Shown here one piece after another: positions 15,437 to 24,369 of a stretch of 64,000 bases of DNA. The notes below the pieces were generated by a model. The model ran no database searches and was not told where the DNA came from. It saw only the letters and a list, made by a program, of their open reading frames with translations. The DNA is taken from assembly GCA_020073145.1 (NCBI GenBank), contig JAIQFS010000015.1, forward strand, positions 1-64,000. Direction: 5' to 3'. Origin of the DNA: Terriglobia bacterium (lineage in GTDB: Bacteria > Acidobacteriota > Terriglobia > Bryobacterales > Bryobacteraceae). Both the position numbers and the translations under genes were made by a program. Numbering within the stretch: the stretch's first letter is position 1; the number at the start of each line of letters is the position of its first letter.

Positions 15437-18400
15437 TCAAAAGACGAACTTCAACGCGAATTGAATCACGCGATAGTCGCCCGGCAACAGTCCATTGTTG
15501 CCGCTGATGTCACTGGTGATTTGACCGAAGTTGGGAGCGTTCTGATTCTGCTGTCCGCCAAACAGCGTCCCATTGATGGGCGTGATGCCTGGCGTAAACG
15601 GATTCAGGTGATTGGGGAGATTGAAGGCCTCCCCCCGCAACTGAAACGACTTGTGCTCGGCAACCGGAAAGGTGCGCGACAAGGACATGTTGAGTTGAAA
15701 GACGCCGGGGCCCTTCAGGTTGTTCAGCCCCAGGTTGCCGTAAGTGCCTAAGTCAGGCTGACCGAAAGCGCTGGGATTGAGCCATTGGTCGACCGTCTGC
15801 TTGGCTGCGTACGGACTCGCGCTCAGCAACTGGGCGGGTTGGCCCGGCACCGTAGTCAGCGCCCGGTCCGGCCCAGCCAACACCGAGAAAAACTGGGCGG
15901 ACTTGATGGTCATGATGGGCGCCACCTGCCAGTCACTGGCCACCAGGCGGAGAGCGCGGCTGGAAAACTTGGGAGTGGTGGCGACCGCGTTCAAGCTGAA
16001 CAACTGCCGCAGATCGCTTCCGATGCAGTTGCTGCGCCACTGCCTGCGAGCACCGGGAGGGGCCACGCCGGCCGCCGTCGGGTTCTGGTTCCAGGGGTCG
16101 CTGATGCAATGCGACCACGTGTAATTGGCCTGGACCGTCACCCCGTGACTGAGCCGCTTTTGGGCGGATAAATACAGACCCTCATAGCTCGCCGTTCCCC
16201 CATCGTCCGCGATGCCGACGTTGGAATAATACTGGCCCAACGCTGAATTCTGCAGGTACAAAGGCCGGCGCTGATTGGCATTTCCGGTGGAGTTGCAGCC
16301 CACGACGACTCCTTTAGGGCAGGTGCCCAGAGGAGTTCCGGCCGTATTGGGAACCAGTACCGAGGCATTCAGATTCTCGCCGCTGACGAAGTGGATGGTG
16401 CTCGTGCCCAGATAATTCGCGCTCAACAACCAGTTTTGGCCGATCTGGCGTTGGATACTGAGATTCCACTGGTTCACATACGTCGGTTGGAAATTGCTCA
16501 AATTCGACCCGACGTAAGCACCGAAAGCCGGAAATGGAATATTCGGGGCAGCATAGCCAAACCCGCTGCGCGACGCCAGCACCGCCATTGGGTTTTGTCC
16601 TGGCTGCGAAGCTCCCCCCGTCAACCCCGGGTAGTTCGACCACGGATTCGCCAGGGTCCCACCGGTGGCGCTTACCGTATTGCCGAATGGGGCGCCGAAC
16701 TGCTCCTGGCTCAACGAAAGCATGCTCATGCGGTCGCCGAACATTCCATACGCCACACGGACCACCGTCTTCCCGTCGCCCTTCGGATCCCATGCCAGCC
16801 CCACACGCGGGAAGAACTTGTCCCACTTGGAACAGTTGAAGCTGTTGCCGCAGCTGTACTGCGGATCGCCCGAGAACACCAGCCCCGCCGGAGCATTCTG
16901 GTAATAAGCGCTGTGCACGTTCTGCGCGAAGAGGCCTGAATCAAAATGCAGATCCTGCGCGGTGCGTGACTGGTAGACCGCCGTGTAGGGCTCCCAGCGT
17001 ACGCCGAAATTCGCCGTCAACCGGGGAGTGATCTTCCAAGAATCCTGAACATAGAGCGCCTGGTAAGTCTGCCGGCTGTAGAATCCATACAGGGTGCCCT
17101 GGCTCCAGCTGACGAAGCGCCCCAGCATGAAGTCAGCGAGAGCCAACCCGCTCACCGATCCATCGAAGTTCGCCAAACCGGTGGCATTCACTCCGCCGCC
17201 GGACCAGTAGTTCAATTGTTGATGATAAAAGCTGCCACCGAAGCCGATTTGGTGCGATCCCTTGACCCAGTTGACATCGTCACCGACGGACCAGAGCGGC
17301 CCGTTGTGCGACACTCCGGGTGCGGCCGCGCCGCCGCCAATGGCAAACTCGCTGGTAACCGATAGTGCGATATTGTTACCGCCGAGAGGCGAGACGTTGG
17401 CTCCCAGCGCGCCGAACGATTTGTACTGATCCGGAACTTTCGCAATGTTCGTGCGATTGGCGCCGACTCTCAGAGAATTTACGAGGGTAGGGCTGATGAC
17501 AAAGGTATGTCCCAGAGTCAGCCCATAATCCAGATCGTTAAATCCGTAGCTGGCGATCGAAAGGGGGTTCTTTCCGTCGTAGGTCGAGCTTTGATTGAGT
17601 TTCGCCGAGTAGAAACGTCCGAAGAGGGATTGCTTGGTGTTGATTTGGTAATCCACCTTGGAGACGACCAAATCCTCATCCTGATTGGCTACCTGCGCGT
17701 AGTTGGTGCGCCCGCATGGATCCCCTGACGCCGGTATGGTATTGAGGATGTTCACGGAAACCGGGTCGAGCAGAGCGGGAGAAATCTGGTTGTTGGTGAA
17801 TCCCAGAGCTGGGGACAAGGTGATAGGCGCTTTGTTGCATCCAGCCCCGGCGAGGGTGGTGAAATCACCCAGTAACGCCGCGGGGGTCGGAATGAAGGCG
17901 GTAGTGGCCGTGCCGTCGGAGCGCAGAGACGTTCTCTGGTATCCGCCAAAGAAGAATAACTTGTCCTTTTTAATGGGCCCGCCGATCGTCCCGCCGTATT
18001 GGTTGCGCTTCAGAGTATCGCGCGCCTTATAGGGTTTGGCACTGTTATTGAAGAAGTCATTGGCGTTCAAGTCTCCGTTACGCAGAAACTCGAACAGATC
18101 GCCGTGAAACTGGTTGGTGCCTGATTTGGTAACTGCATTGACGGTGGCCGTGGAGTGAAATCCATACTGGGCCGGAATCGCGCTGGTCTCCACCTTGAAC
18201 TCTTGCAGGGCGTCCGGGAAAGGCAAAGGCAGGCTCAAATTATTATAAGGGTCCTGGTGAATTAGGCCATCCAGGTTATAGGAGACCGAATCCGGCGCTC
18301 CCCCCGCCACGGAAACCACCACGGTCGGATAGTTCCGAACGGTGTTGAGAGAGGCGGTCCCGGGATAGCTCGCCATGCCCGCGAGAAAGATGAGTTCGTG

Positions 18401-18844
18401 GACCTCGCGGCCGTTCAGCGGCATCTCCAGGACACGCTGGGAGTCGACCACCTGCCCGATGCTGGTGGTGCGCGTTTCCACTTGGGCCGCATCGGCTTCG
18501 ACCGTGACCTGCTCGCTCACCGAGCCCACGCGCATGGCGACGTCGACAGTGGGATTGGTATCGACTTGCAGAACAATGCCTGTCTGCACGAACTTGCTGA
18601 AGCCGTCTTTGGTAACTTCCACTAAATAGGGACCAACGGGCAAGTTCGGCAGAACGTAACCGCCGTCGGCGCCGCTGACCGTGGTGCGGACAACGCCGGT
18701 CGCGGTTTGAGTCACTTTGACCGAGGCCGATGGAATGGCGAGACCGCTCGCATCCCGGATGGTGCCATTGATTTGAGCCGTTTGTGCAAGCGCGCCGGCG
18801 CAGGCGAGCAACAAGGAAAGAGCTAGTAATGTAACGGTACGCAT
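15437..18844 (-). CDS. TonB-dependent receptor with carboxypeptidase-regulatory-like N-terminal domain
   Basis: This 1135-residue outer-membrane protein has a signal peptide (MRTVTLLALSLLLACAGALAQ), a CarboxypepD_reg-like beta domain (INGTIRDASGLAIPSASVKV, residues about 28-110), a plug region ('RVLEMPLNGREVHELIFLAG', 'NLDGLIHQDPYNN', 'VTKSGTNQFHGDLFEFLRNG') and a long beta-barrel ending in Phe (YRVIQFALKFVF). Such OmpA/TonB-receptor-like giants are expanded in Solibacter-type acidobacteria, probably for uptake of polymer fragments. I took the ATG at 18844 because it gives a clean signal peptide; ATG 18862 is in frame. Promoter and terminator are both visible, so it is monocistronic. Confidence 0.92.
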   Translation of the reverse strand: MRTVTLLALSLLLACAGALAQTAQINGTIRDASGLAIPSASVKVTQTATGVVRTTVSGADGGYVLPNLPVGPYLVEVTKDGFSKFVQTGIVLQVDTNPTVDVAMRVGSVSEQVTVEADAAQVETRTTSIGQVVDSQRVLEMPLNGREVHELIFLAGMASYPGTASLNTVRNYPTVVVSVAGGAPDSVSYNLDGLIHQDPYNNLSLPLPFPDALQEFKVETSAIPAQYGFHSTATVNAVTKSGTNQFHGDLFEFLRNGDLNANDFFNNSAKPYKARDTLKRNQYGGTIGGPIKKDKLFFFGGYQRTSLRSDGTATTAFIPTPAALLGDFTTLAGAGCNKAPITLSPALGFTNNQISPALLDPVSVNILNTIPASGDPCGRTNYAQVANQDEDLVVSKVDYQINTKQSLFGRFYSAKLNQSSTYDGKNPLSIASYGFNDLDYGLTLGHTFVISPTLVNSLRVGANRTNIAKVPDQYKSFGALGANVSPLGGNNIALSVTSEFAIGGGAAAPGVSHNGPLWSVGDDVNWVKGSHQIGFGGSFYHQQLNYWSGGGVNATGLANFDGSVSGLALADFMLGRFVSWSQGTLYGFYSRQTYQALYVQDSWKITPRLTANFGVRWEPYTAVYQSRTAQDLHFDSGLFAQNVHSAYYQNAPAGLVFSGDPQYSCGNSFNCSKWDKFFPRVGLAWDPKGDGKTVVRVAYGMFGDRMSMLSLSQEQFGAPFGNTVSATGGTLANPWSNYPGLTGGASQPGQNPMAVLASRSGFGYAAPNIPFPAFGAYVGSNLSNFQPTYVNQWNLSIQRQIGQNWLLSANYLGTSTIHFVSGENLNASVLVPNTAGTPLGTCPKGVVVGCNSTGNANQRRPLYLQNSALGQYYSNVGIADDGGTASYEGLYLSAQKRLSHGVTVQANYTWSHCISDPWNQNPTAAGVAPPGARRQWRSNCIGSDLRQLFSLNAVATTPKFSSRALRLVASDWQVAPIMTIKSAQFFSVLAGPDRALTTVPGQPAQLLSASPYAAKQTVDQWLNPSAFGQPDLGTYGNLGLNNLKGPGVFQLNMSLSRTFPVAEHKSFQLRGEAFNLPNHLNPFTPGITPINGTLFGGQQNQNAPNFGQITSDISGNNGLLPGDYRVIQFALKFVF

Positions 18845-18871
18845 CACCCCCGTCACCTCCATTGGGGCAAA

Positions 18872-18900
18872 CTTATATCAATGCTGTAATCCGTTGTCAA
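18872..18900 (-). promoter_or_regulatory. Sigma70-type promoter of the TonB receptor gene
   Basis: On the minus strand, TTGACA (18895-18900) and TATAAG (18872-18877) are separated by exactly 17 bases, nearly consensus. The expected start of transcription is about 20-25 bases before the ATG at 18844, with the site GGAGG at 18856-18860 inside the leader. Confidence 0.8.
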
Positions 18901-19030
18901 GGGTCGGCATACTAAATGTCGGCGCCATTTATGAACAATCAAGGTCGAGAGCCAAATCGGTCACCCACAGAACCGCCCTTGCTAGCGCACTGTGTTGTAG
19001 CGTATTAAGGTGATCCAGGAGTCCCCCGGG

Positions 19031-21472
19031 ATGAAAGAGCTTGGCGATACCGGCGCTCGAACTAACGCGCGCCGCGGCTTGCCCTGGCTGGCCCTTTTGC
19101 TGGCGGGAAGTGGCTGCGCCGCGTTGATCTACGAAATCGTCTGGTTCCAATTACTGCAACTGGTGATTGGGTCTTCGGCGATTTCGCTCGGCCTTTTATT
19201 GGCCGCCTACATGGGCGGGCTGTGCTTGGGAAGCGCTCTGCTGCCGCGGCTGGTCTCTGGGCGGCGTCACCCCTTGCGGGTCTACGCTCTGCTGGAGTTG
19301 GGGATCGGGGTGTTGGGAGTGGCCGCTCTTTTCGGCGTCCCGTCGATCGGCCGGCTCTATGTGGCGGGCGCGATGGGAGGGCCGGCGGGGCTGGTGCTGC
19401 GCGGTGTTGTCGCGGGGGTGTGCCTATTGCCTCCGACCCTGCTGATGGGCGGTTCGCTGCCTGCGATTGCCCGTTGGACGGAAGCCACGCCGCAGGGCGT
19501 CTCGTGGTTGGGCTATCTGTACAGCGCTAATATCGCAGGCGCGGTGTTCGGTTGCCTGTTCGCCGGCTTCTACCTGCTGCGCGTCCACGATATGGCGGTG
19601 GCGACATACACGGCGGCAGCGGTCAACGCAGCGGTCGCGTTACTTGCCTTGGCTCTGGCGGGGCGATTGCAAAGCGGCCCAGTGTCAGCATCGGCGGCCC
19701 CGGAGCGCGCGCACCGTGCGCAAGGCGCCTCTCTGGTCTACCTGGCGATTGGCTTGTCCGGGTTGGGCGCGTTGGGCGCGGAGGTGGTTTGGACGCGGCT
19801 GCTCTCGCTATTACTAGGCGCCACTGTGTATACGTTCTCGATCATCCTGGCAGTCTTCCTATTGGGACTGTGGGCGGGTAGCAGCGCCGGCTCCTGGTTC
19901 GCCCGCCGCACCCAGAGTCCACGCCAGGCACTGGCCGTGTGCCAGCTGCTGCTGGGAGTTGCGATCGCCTGGACCGCTTACACGCTGGCCCATTCGCTGC
20001 CGTACTGGCCGGTGGACCCCTGGCTCTCGCTCGACCCGTGGTTCAACTTTGAACTCGACCTGGCGCGCTGCGTGTGGGCGATTCTCCCCGCCACGCTACT
20101 CTGGGGCGCCAGTTTCCCACTGGCCCTGGCGGCGGCCGCGGTTCCGGGCGAGGATCCCGGACAGCTTGCCGGCGAGGTCTACGCCGTCAATACCGCCGGT
20201 TCGATCGTGGGCGCACTGGCGTTCACTCTCGTCTTCATTCCGACACTGGGGACGGCCGGTTCGCAGCAGCTGCTGATCGCGGTTTCCGCGGCGTCCGCCT
20301 TGATCGCAGCCTTGACCCTGCGCGGCACGGTGAGGGCACATCCGCTGCGGGTCGCCGCCGGAACCGTCGCGGTGTTGGGTTTGGTTTGGACTGTTTCCGA
20401 TGTTCCGTGGCAAATGGTGGCGTACGGACGCCGGTTCGCGCCAACCGTCCGGGCAGAAGACCTGTTTGACCGGGCGAATCCAATCAAGGTGTTGTACCGG
20501 GGAGAAGGGATCAACTCGTCGGTAGTGATTGCGGAGCGCGCCGGCCAGCGGCACTTCTATGTGAGCGGAAAAGCCGAGGCCTCCACGGCGCCGCTCGATA
20601 TGAGGCTGGAGCGGATGTTGGGGCACTTGCCGGCGCTGGTCCATCCGCAGCCGCGCTCCGTGCTCATCGTCGGTTTCGGAGCGGGTGTGACAGGCGGCTC
20701 CTTCGTGCCCTATCCGGATGTCCGGCACATCGCGATCTGCGAGCTGGAGCCGTTGATTCCGCCTGCGTCGACGCAGTACTTCGGCAAGCAAAACTACTGG
20801 GTATCGAACGATCCCCGAACCCACATTGTTTATGACGACGCGCGGCACTTCGTGTTCACCTCACAGGACAAGTTCGACGTCATCACCACGGATCCGATCC
20901 ACCCCTGGGTCAAAGGGACCTCTACCCTGTATTCGAAACAGTATTATGAGCTGGTGAAGAGCCGCCTCAACCCGGGCGGCGTAGTGGCGCAGTGGCTTCC
21001 GATTTATGACAGCGACCTAGAGACGGTGAAGACCGAACTGGCGACATTCTTCCAGGTTTTCCCGGCGGGCACGGTTTGGAGCAACAACCTCAATGGAGAC
21101 GGCTTCGACCTGGTCCTGCTGGGCTCGGCAGAGCAGACGGTTATCAGCGTCGACCAACTGCAGCGGCGTCTAGACCAATCGGAGTACGCGGGAGTTTCCC
21201 AATCGCTGAGCGAGGTCGGATTTCATTCGGCGGTGGATCTGCTGGCTACCTACGCCGGGAGGGCTTCGGATTTGAAACCGCTGCTGGCGGACGCAGCAAT
21301 CAACGAAGACTTGAACATGCGGCTGCAATATCTGGCGGGCCTGGGGCTGAACTCCATGGCAAACCAGACGATCTACCGGACAATTCTGAGATACCGGCGG
21401 TTTCCCGAAGGGCTGCTGGTGGGGACCGGCGGAAGGATGGATGCGCTGCGGACGTTGTTGCCGGTGCACTAG
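19031..21472 (+). CDS. Membrane protein with C-terminal spermidine-synthase-like methyltransferase fold
   Basis: The 813-residue product has about 12-14 hydrophobic segments in its first 500 residues (e.g. LPWLALLLAGSGCAALIYEIVW) and a soluble C-terminal domain of the polyamine-synthase class: SVLIVGFGAGVTGGSF (nucleotide-binding loop), HIAICELEP, 'HIVYDDARHFVF' and 'DPIHPWVKGTSTLYSKQYYE'. This fused MFS/spermidine-synthase architecture is widespread but its product is not established. The ATG at 19031 has aggag nine bases upstream. It diverges from the TonB receptor. Confidence 0.85.
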   Translation: MKELGDTGARTNARRGLPWLALLLAGSGCAALIYEIVWFQLLQLVIGSSAISLGLLLAAYMGGLCLGSALLPRLVSGRRHPLRVYALLELGIGVLGVAALFGVPSIGRLYVAGAMGGPAGLVLRGVVAGVCLLPPTLLMGGSLPAIARWTEATPQGVSWLGYLYSANIAGAVFGCLFAGFYLLRVHDMAVATYTAAAVNAAVALLALALAGRLQSGPVSASAAPERAHRAQGASLVYLAIGLSGLGALGAEVVWTRLLSLLLGATVYTFSIILAVFLLGLWAGSSAGSWFARRTQSPRQALAVCQLLLGVAIAWTAYTLAHSLPYWPVDPWLSLDPWFNFELDLARCVWAILPATLLWGASFPLALAAAAVPGEDPGQLAGEVYAVNTAGSIVGALAFTLVFIPTLGTAGSQQLLIAVSAASALIAALTLRGTVRAHPLRVAAGTVAVLGLVWTVSDVPWQMVAYGRRFAPTVRAEDLFDRANPIKVLYRGEGINSSVVIAERAGQRHFYVSGKAEASTAPLDMRLERMLGHLPALVHPQPRSVLIVGFGAGVTGGSFVPYPDVRHIAICELEPLIPPASTQYFGKQNYWVSNDPRTHIVYDDARHFVFTSQDKFDVITTDPIHPWVKGTSTLYSKQYYELVKSRLNPGGVVAQWLPIYDSDLETVKTELATFFQVFPAGTVWSNNLNGDGFDLVLLGSAEQTVISVDQLQRRLDQSEYAGVSQSLSEVGFHSAVDLLATYAGRASDLKPLLADAAINEDLNMRLQYLAGLGLNSMANQTIYRTILRYRRFPEGLLVGTGGRMDALRTLLPVH

Positions 21473-21720
21473 GATGTTCGACCTACCGAACCGCGACGTC
21501 CGGAGGCGGTCCCTGCCGGGGTCCGTCCGGTTCAGTCGGCGGCTTGCGTCTGGTACTCTTGGCCCGCCTCCCGCCCGAGTTGGTCTGGTCAGATCGCCGG
21601 CGCCCCTGCTACCCTTCCAGAAGACAGTCCTTACCTCGCCAAGGAGCGAGCAGTTCTTCCACAACTTGGCTGCGGTTCTGGGGTTGTTTCAACTGGACTC
21701 CTTACGGTCAGGAGGCCGCG

Positions 21721-22056
21721 GTGCCGCTGGAGACGCGCCTGCCCCACAGCTTCGTGCTGCGGTTTGATGACACCGACGGGGTAACGACAGGCGTAGCACT
21801 GGCGAATGTCGCCAACGTGGCGGCAGACATCACGGTGAACGTGAGCGACGACACCGGCTCGCCGTTTCAGACGACGACAATCCACCTGGCAGGCCGGGGC
21901 CACACCTCGTTCCTGCTGCCGGACCAGTTCCCCGGGACCGGGAACCTGCGGGGCATGGTGGAGTTGGTGACACCAGCCGGCGGCAAGATCAGCGTCATTG
22001 GCCTGCGCGCCGGTCCCGGGGGAACTCTCACCACCATTCCAGCGCCGACGAAGTAG
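21721..22056 (+). CDS. Fragment of an acidobacterial secreted-protein domain
   Basis: The 111-residue frame encodes VPLETRLPHSFVLRFDDTDG, then 'VALANVANVAADITVNVSDD', 'GRGHTSFLLPDQFPGTGNLR' and 'GKISVIGLRAGPGGTLTTIP'. I recognise this as the C-terminal beta-domain found at the end of many large Solibacter-type secreted proteins. Nothing recognisable precedes it and the upstream 250 bases look decayed, so it is probably the remnant of a larger gene. Oddly, GTG 21721 has aggagg five bases upstream, so the piece could still be translated, without a signal peptide. Confidence 0.6.
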   Translation: MPLETRLPHSFVLRFDDTDGVTTGVALANVANVAADITVNVSDDTGSPFQTTTIHLAGRGHTSFLLPDQFPGTGNLRGMVELVTPAGGKISVIGLRAGPGGTLTTIPAPTK

Positions 22057-22095
22057 CAGCCGTGGTTTCGCTCGTGCTGCGAACGCGGCGCCGCA

Positions 22096-22104
22096 TGATA
22101 TCCT
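22096..22104 (+). promoter_or_regulatory. Extended -10 box close to the sugar-transferase start
   Basis: tgaTATCCT: an extended -10 element whose last base is 8 nt before the ATG at 22113. No Shine-Dalgarno sequence intervenes, so the mRNA may be leaderless. Confidence 0.45.
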
Positions 22105-22112
22105 GAGTCCGG

Positions 22113-23525
22113 ATGTTCAGCCGGCAGCGGAAGGCCCGTGTTTTGTTCGGATTGTCGGACGTCGTGCTGACGACACTGGCGTTCGAGGCGGCCTACCAGA
22201 CCCGCTCGGTCCTTCAGCTTCATTTCCTCTTTTTCCTGACGGTCCAACAAAAAGCGCTGGTGCTTGGGTTTTCTCTAGTGGCCTGGGTACTGATTGGGCG
22301 GTCGCTGGACGTTTACGAAAAACTGGATTCCGCGCACCCGCGCATTATTCTACGCGACACGGCACGGCAGTGCGCTCTCGGGGCGCTGTGCCTGGTGATT
22401 TTCGAGTACGCGCTGCGAATGGATTTGAGCCGCTTCTTCGTCATTTCGTTTTCGTCGTATACGTGGGTGCTGCTGCTGCTGTTCCGGCTGACGGCGGGGC
22501 GCGTGATCGGCGTCATCCGGCGCGAGTTTGCGGCGCCGCACTATGTGATGGTAGTCGGAACGGGGGAGCGGGCGCGGCGACTGGCGCAGGCGCTGGAACG
22601 GTCGCTCGACTATGGCATCCGGTTGCGCGGGTTCCTGAGCGACCACGCGGATTCGGACGCCGGCGAGGTAACTCTGGACGCGACCTACCCGGTGCGGGCG
22701 ATCACGGACCTGCCTTTGCTGCTGCGGCAGCACGTCATCGACGAGATCATCTTCGCGGTGGAGAGCGAGAGCCTGGCAAGCCTGGAAGAATACTTCCTGC
22801 TGTGCGATGAAGAGGGCGTGCGCACGCGAGTAGCGGTGGATTTCTTTCCGCATGTGAACAGCACGGTGTCGCTGGAGCGCTTCGGGGCCACTCCGCTGCT
22901 GACGTTTTCAGCGGTGCCGTACGACGAAATCCGGCTGCTGTTGAAGCGGACCGTGGATGTACTGCTGGCGGTAGCGGGACTGGTGGTGCTGGCGCCGTTC
23001 ATGCTGGTGATCGCGATTCTCATCCGGCTGACGTCGCGCGGTCCGGCGATTTTCCGGCAGGTGCGGTGCGGGCTGAATGGGCGCCGGTTCGTGTTCTATA
23101 AGTTCCGGTCCATGTGCGAAAACGCGGAGGAGCTAAAGGAGACGCTGGCGCACCTGAGCACGCGCGAAACAGCGTTCAAAATCCCGGACGATCCGCGGCT
23201 GACGCCGGTGGGGAGGTACTTGCGCAAGTTCTCGGTCGACGAATGGCCGCAGTTGTGGAACGTGCTGCGCGGCGACATGTCGATGGTGGGGCCTCGGCCG
23301 GCGGTTCCGAGCGAAGTGGAACAATACAAGCGATGGCAGCGGAGGCGACTGCGGATGCGCCCGGGTCTGACGTGCCTGTGGGCGGTTTCCGGGCGCGACA
23401 ACGTCGATTTCGAGACCTGGATGAAGCTCGACATGCAGTACATTGATAATTGGTCGCTCGCGCTCGACTGGAAGATTCTGTTGCGCACGATCCCCCGGGT
23501 GCTGGCCGGCCGGGGAGCCAACTGA
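22113..23525 (+). CDS. Exopolysaccharide polyprenyl glycosylphosphotransferase (WcaJ/PssA-like sugar transferase)
   Basis: The 470-residue product has four N-terminal membrane helices, a CoA-binding-like Rossmann domain (VMVVGTGERARRLAQAL, near residue 145), a fifth membrane helix (VDVLLAVAGLVVLAPFMLVIA) and the cytoplasmic catalytic domain: FYKFRSMCENAEELKE, RKFSVDEWPQLWNVLRGDMS, MVGPRPAVPSEVEQY, RPGLTCLWAVSGR. It moves a sugar 1-phosphate from a nucleotide sugar to undecaprenyl phosphate, the first step of exopolysaccharide or capsule synthesis. No other polysaccharide genes are adjacent. Confidence 0.92.
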   Translation: MFSRQRKARVLFGLSDVVLTTLAFEAAYQTRSVLQLHFLFFLTVQQKALVLGFSLVAWVLIGRSLDVYEKLDSAHPRIILRDTARQCALGALCLVIFEYALRMDLSRFFVISFSSYTWVLLLLFRLTAGRVIGVIRREFAAPHYVMVVGTGERARRLAQALERSLDYGIRLRGFLSDHADSDAGEVTLDATYPVRAITDLPLLLRQHVIDEIIFAVESESLASLEEYFLLCDEEGVRTRVAVDFFPHVNSTVSLERFGATPLLTFSAVPYDEIRLLLKRTVDVLLAVAGLVVLAPFMLVIAILIRLTSRGPAIFRQVRCGLNGRRFVFYKFRSMCENAEELKETLAHLSTRETAFKIPDDPRLTPVGRYLRKFSVDEWPQLWNVLRGDMSMVGPRPAVPSEVEQYKRWQRRRLRMRPGLTCLWAVSGRDNVDFETWMKLDMQYIDNWSLALDWKILLRTIPRVLAGRGAN

Positions 23526-23538
23526 AGGCGGATCCGAC

Positions 23539-24153
23539 ATGCACCTGATTCCCACGCAAGACGAAGTGGTGGCCGTGCTCCGTGAAACCGGCGCGTTGCG
23601 AGACGGCCATTTCGAGTATCCCAGCGGCATGCACTCCAACGAGTATTTGCAGGTGCCGCTGGCCATGCGCTACTACCAATATCAGCGGATGTTCAGCGTG
23701 GGACTGAGCCGCCTGCTGCGCGCCAATTCCGAAATCCGGGCGATCGTGCCCCAGCTTTCCATTGTGGCGCCGGCGACAGGCGGACTACCGGTGGCCTATG
23801 GAGTATGCGAGGCACTGAGAGCACGACAGGTTTATTGGGGGGAGAGCAGCCAGGACAACGATGCCCTGCGCTTTCGCCAGTACCTGGAACAGCACCCCGG
23901 CGAGCAGGTGGTACTGGTGGATGACATTTTGCGCACCGGCAACAAGCTGTCACAGTTGAAAAGGCTGCTGGAATCGAGGGGGGCGCAGGTGGTCGGGTTG
24001 GCGGTCGTTATCTACCAACCGAACCCACAAATGCGCGATTTCGGGCCGCTACCCCTGTATTATCTGGCCAAACTCGAAGCCAGTTATTACGCCGACGCCG
24101 CCCACTGTGAATTCTGCAAACGGGGTCTGCCGCTGGAAAAGGTGATTACCTAG
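23539..24153 (+). CDS. Orotate-phosphoribosyltransferase-like protein
   Basis: The 204-residue product is a type I PRTase. The PRPP loop VVLVDDILRTGNKLSQL lies near residues 130-147, and the N-terminus (LRETGALRDGHFEYPSGMHS) and ATGGLPVAYGV segment resemble orotate phosphoribosyltransferase, which makes OMP in pyrimidine synthesis. Differences are a C-terminal CEFCKRGLPLEKV tail with two cysteines, unusual in PyrE. It may be the genome's pyrE or a paralogue. It lies 13 bases after the sugar transferase and is likely co-transcribed. Confidence 0.75.
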   Translation: MHLIPTQDEVVAVLRETGALRDGHFEYPSGMHSNEYLQVPLAMRYYQYQRMFSVGLSRLLRANSEIRAIVPQLSIVAPATGGLPVAYGVCEALRARQVYWGESSQDNDALRFRQYLEQHPGEQVVLVDDILRTGNKLSQLKRLLESRGAQVVGLAVVIYQPNPQMRDFGPLPLYYLAKLEASYYADAAHCEFCKRGLPLEKVIT

Positions 24154-24323
24154 TGAGTACGCTGCAAATGGGGCGGAAATCACCCGCAAAAGTGGGGGTA
24201 TCGTTCGATATCAGACCTTTTCGAATCAATCACTTAAGATCCCTCTGTGCGCTTCTGCCCAATTGAAGTGCAGAATGTCAAAAAACCGTGACAATGCGCT
24301 CGATTCCGGCCGGGGCGGGCGCG
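24154..24323. other. Intergenic region upstream of the symporter
   Basis: About 170 bases without a gene. A small hairpin (cccgc aaaa gtggg) follows the PRTase stop and could terminate it weakly. Confidence 0.4.
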
Positions 24324-24360
24324 ATTTCCACAGGCTTTTCCACAGAGTCGTGGAAAAAGC
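24324..24360 (+). promoter_or_regulatory. DnaA-box-like cluster / inverted repeat before the symporter gene
   Basis: atttccaca (24324-24332) and ttttccaca (24336-24344) resemble the DnaA box TTWTNCACA, and gtggaaaaa (24350-24358) is a near-match on the other strand. The last two also form a hairpin, arms 24334-24343 and 24350-24360 with one bulge. It ends directly before the aggag site of the next gene. Confidence 0.4.
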
Positions 24361-24369
24361 AGGAGCGCC

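Noticed and set aside
13959-15464. Long plus-strand open frame (about 500 codons) opposite the PQQ dehydrogenase
   Set aside because: It mirrors the dehydrogenase gene in GC-rich codon-shadow fashion and its translation has no family features.
24324-24360. Chromosomal replication origin
   Set aside because: Only a few DnaA-box-like 9-mers, no AT-rich unwinding region, and no dnaA, dnaN or rpmH nearby.
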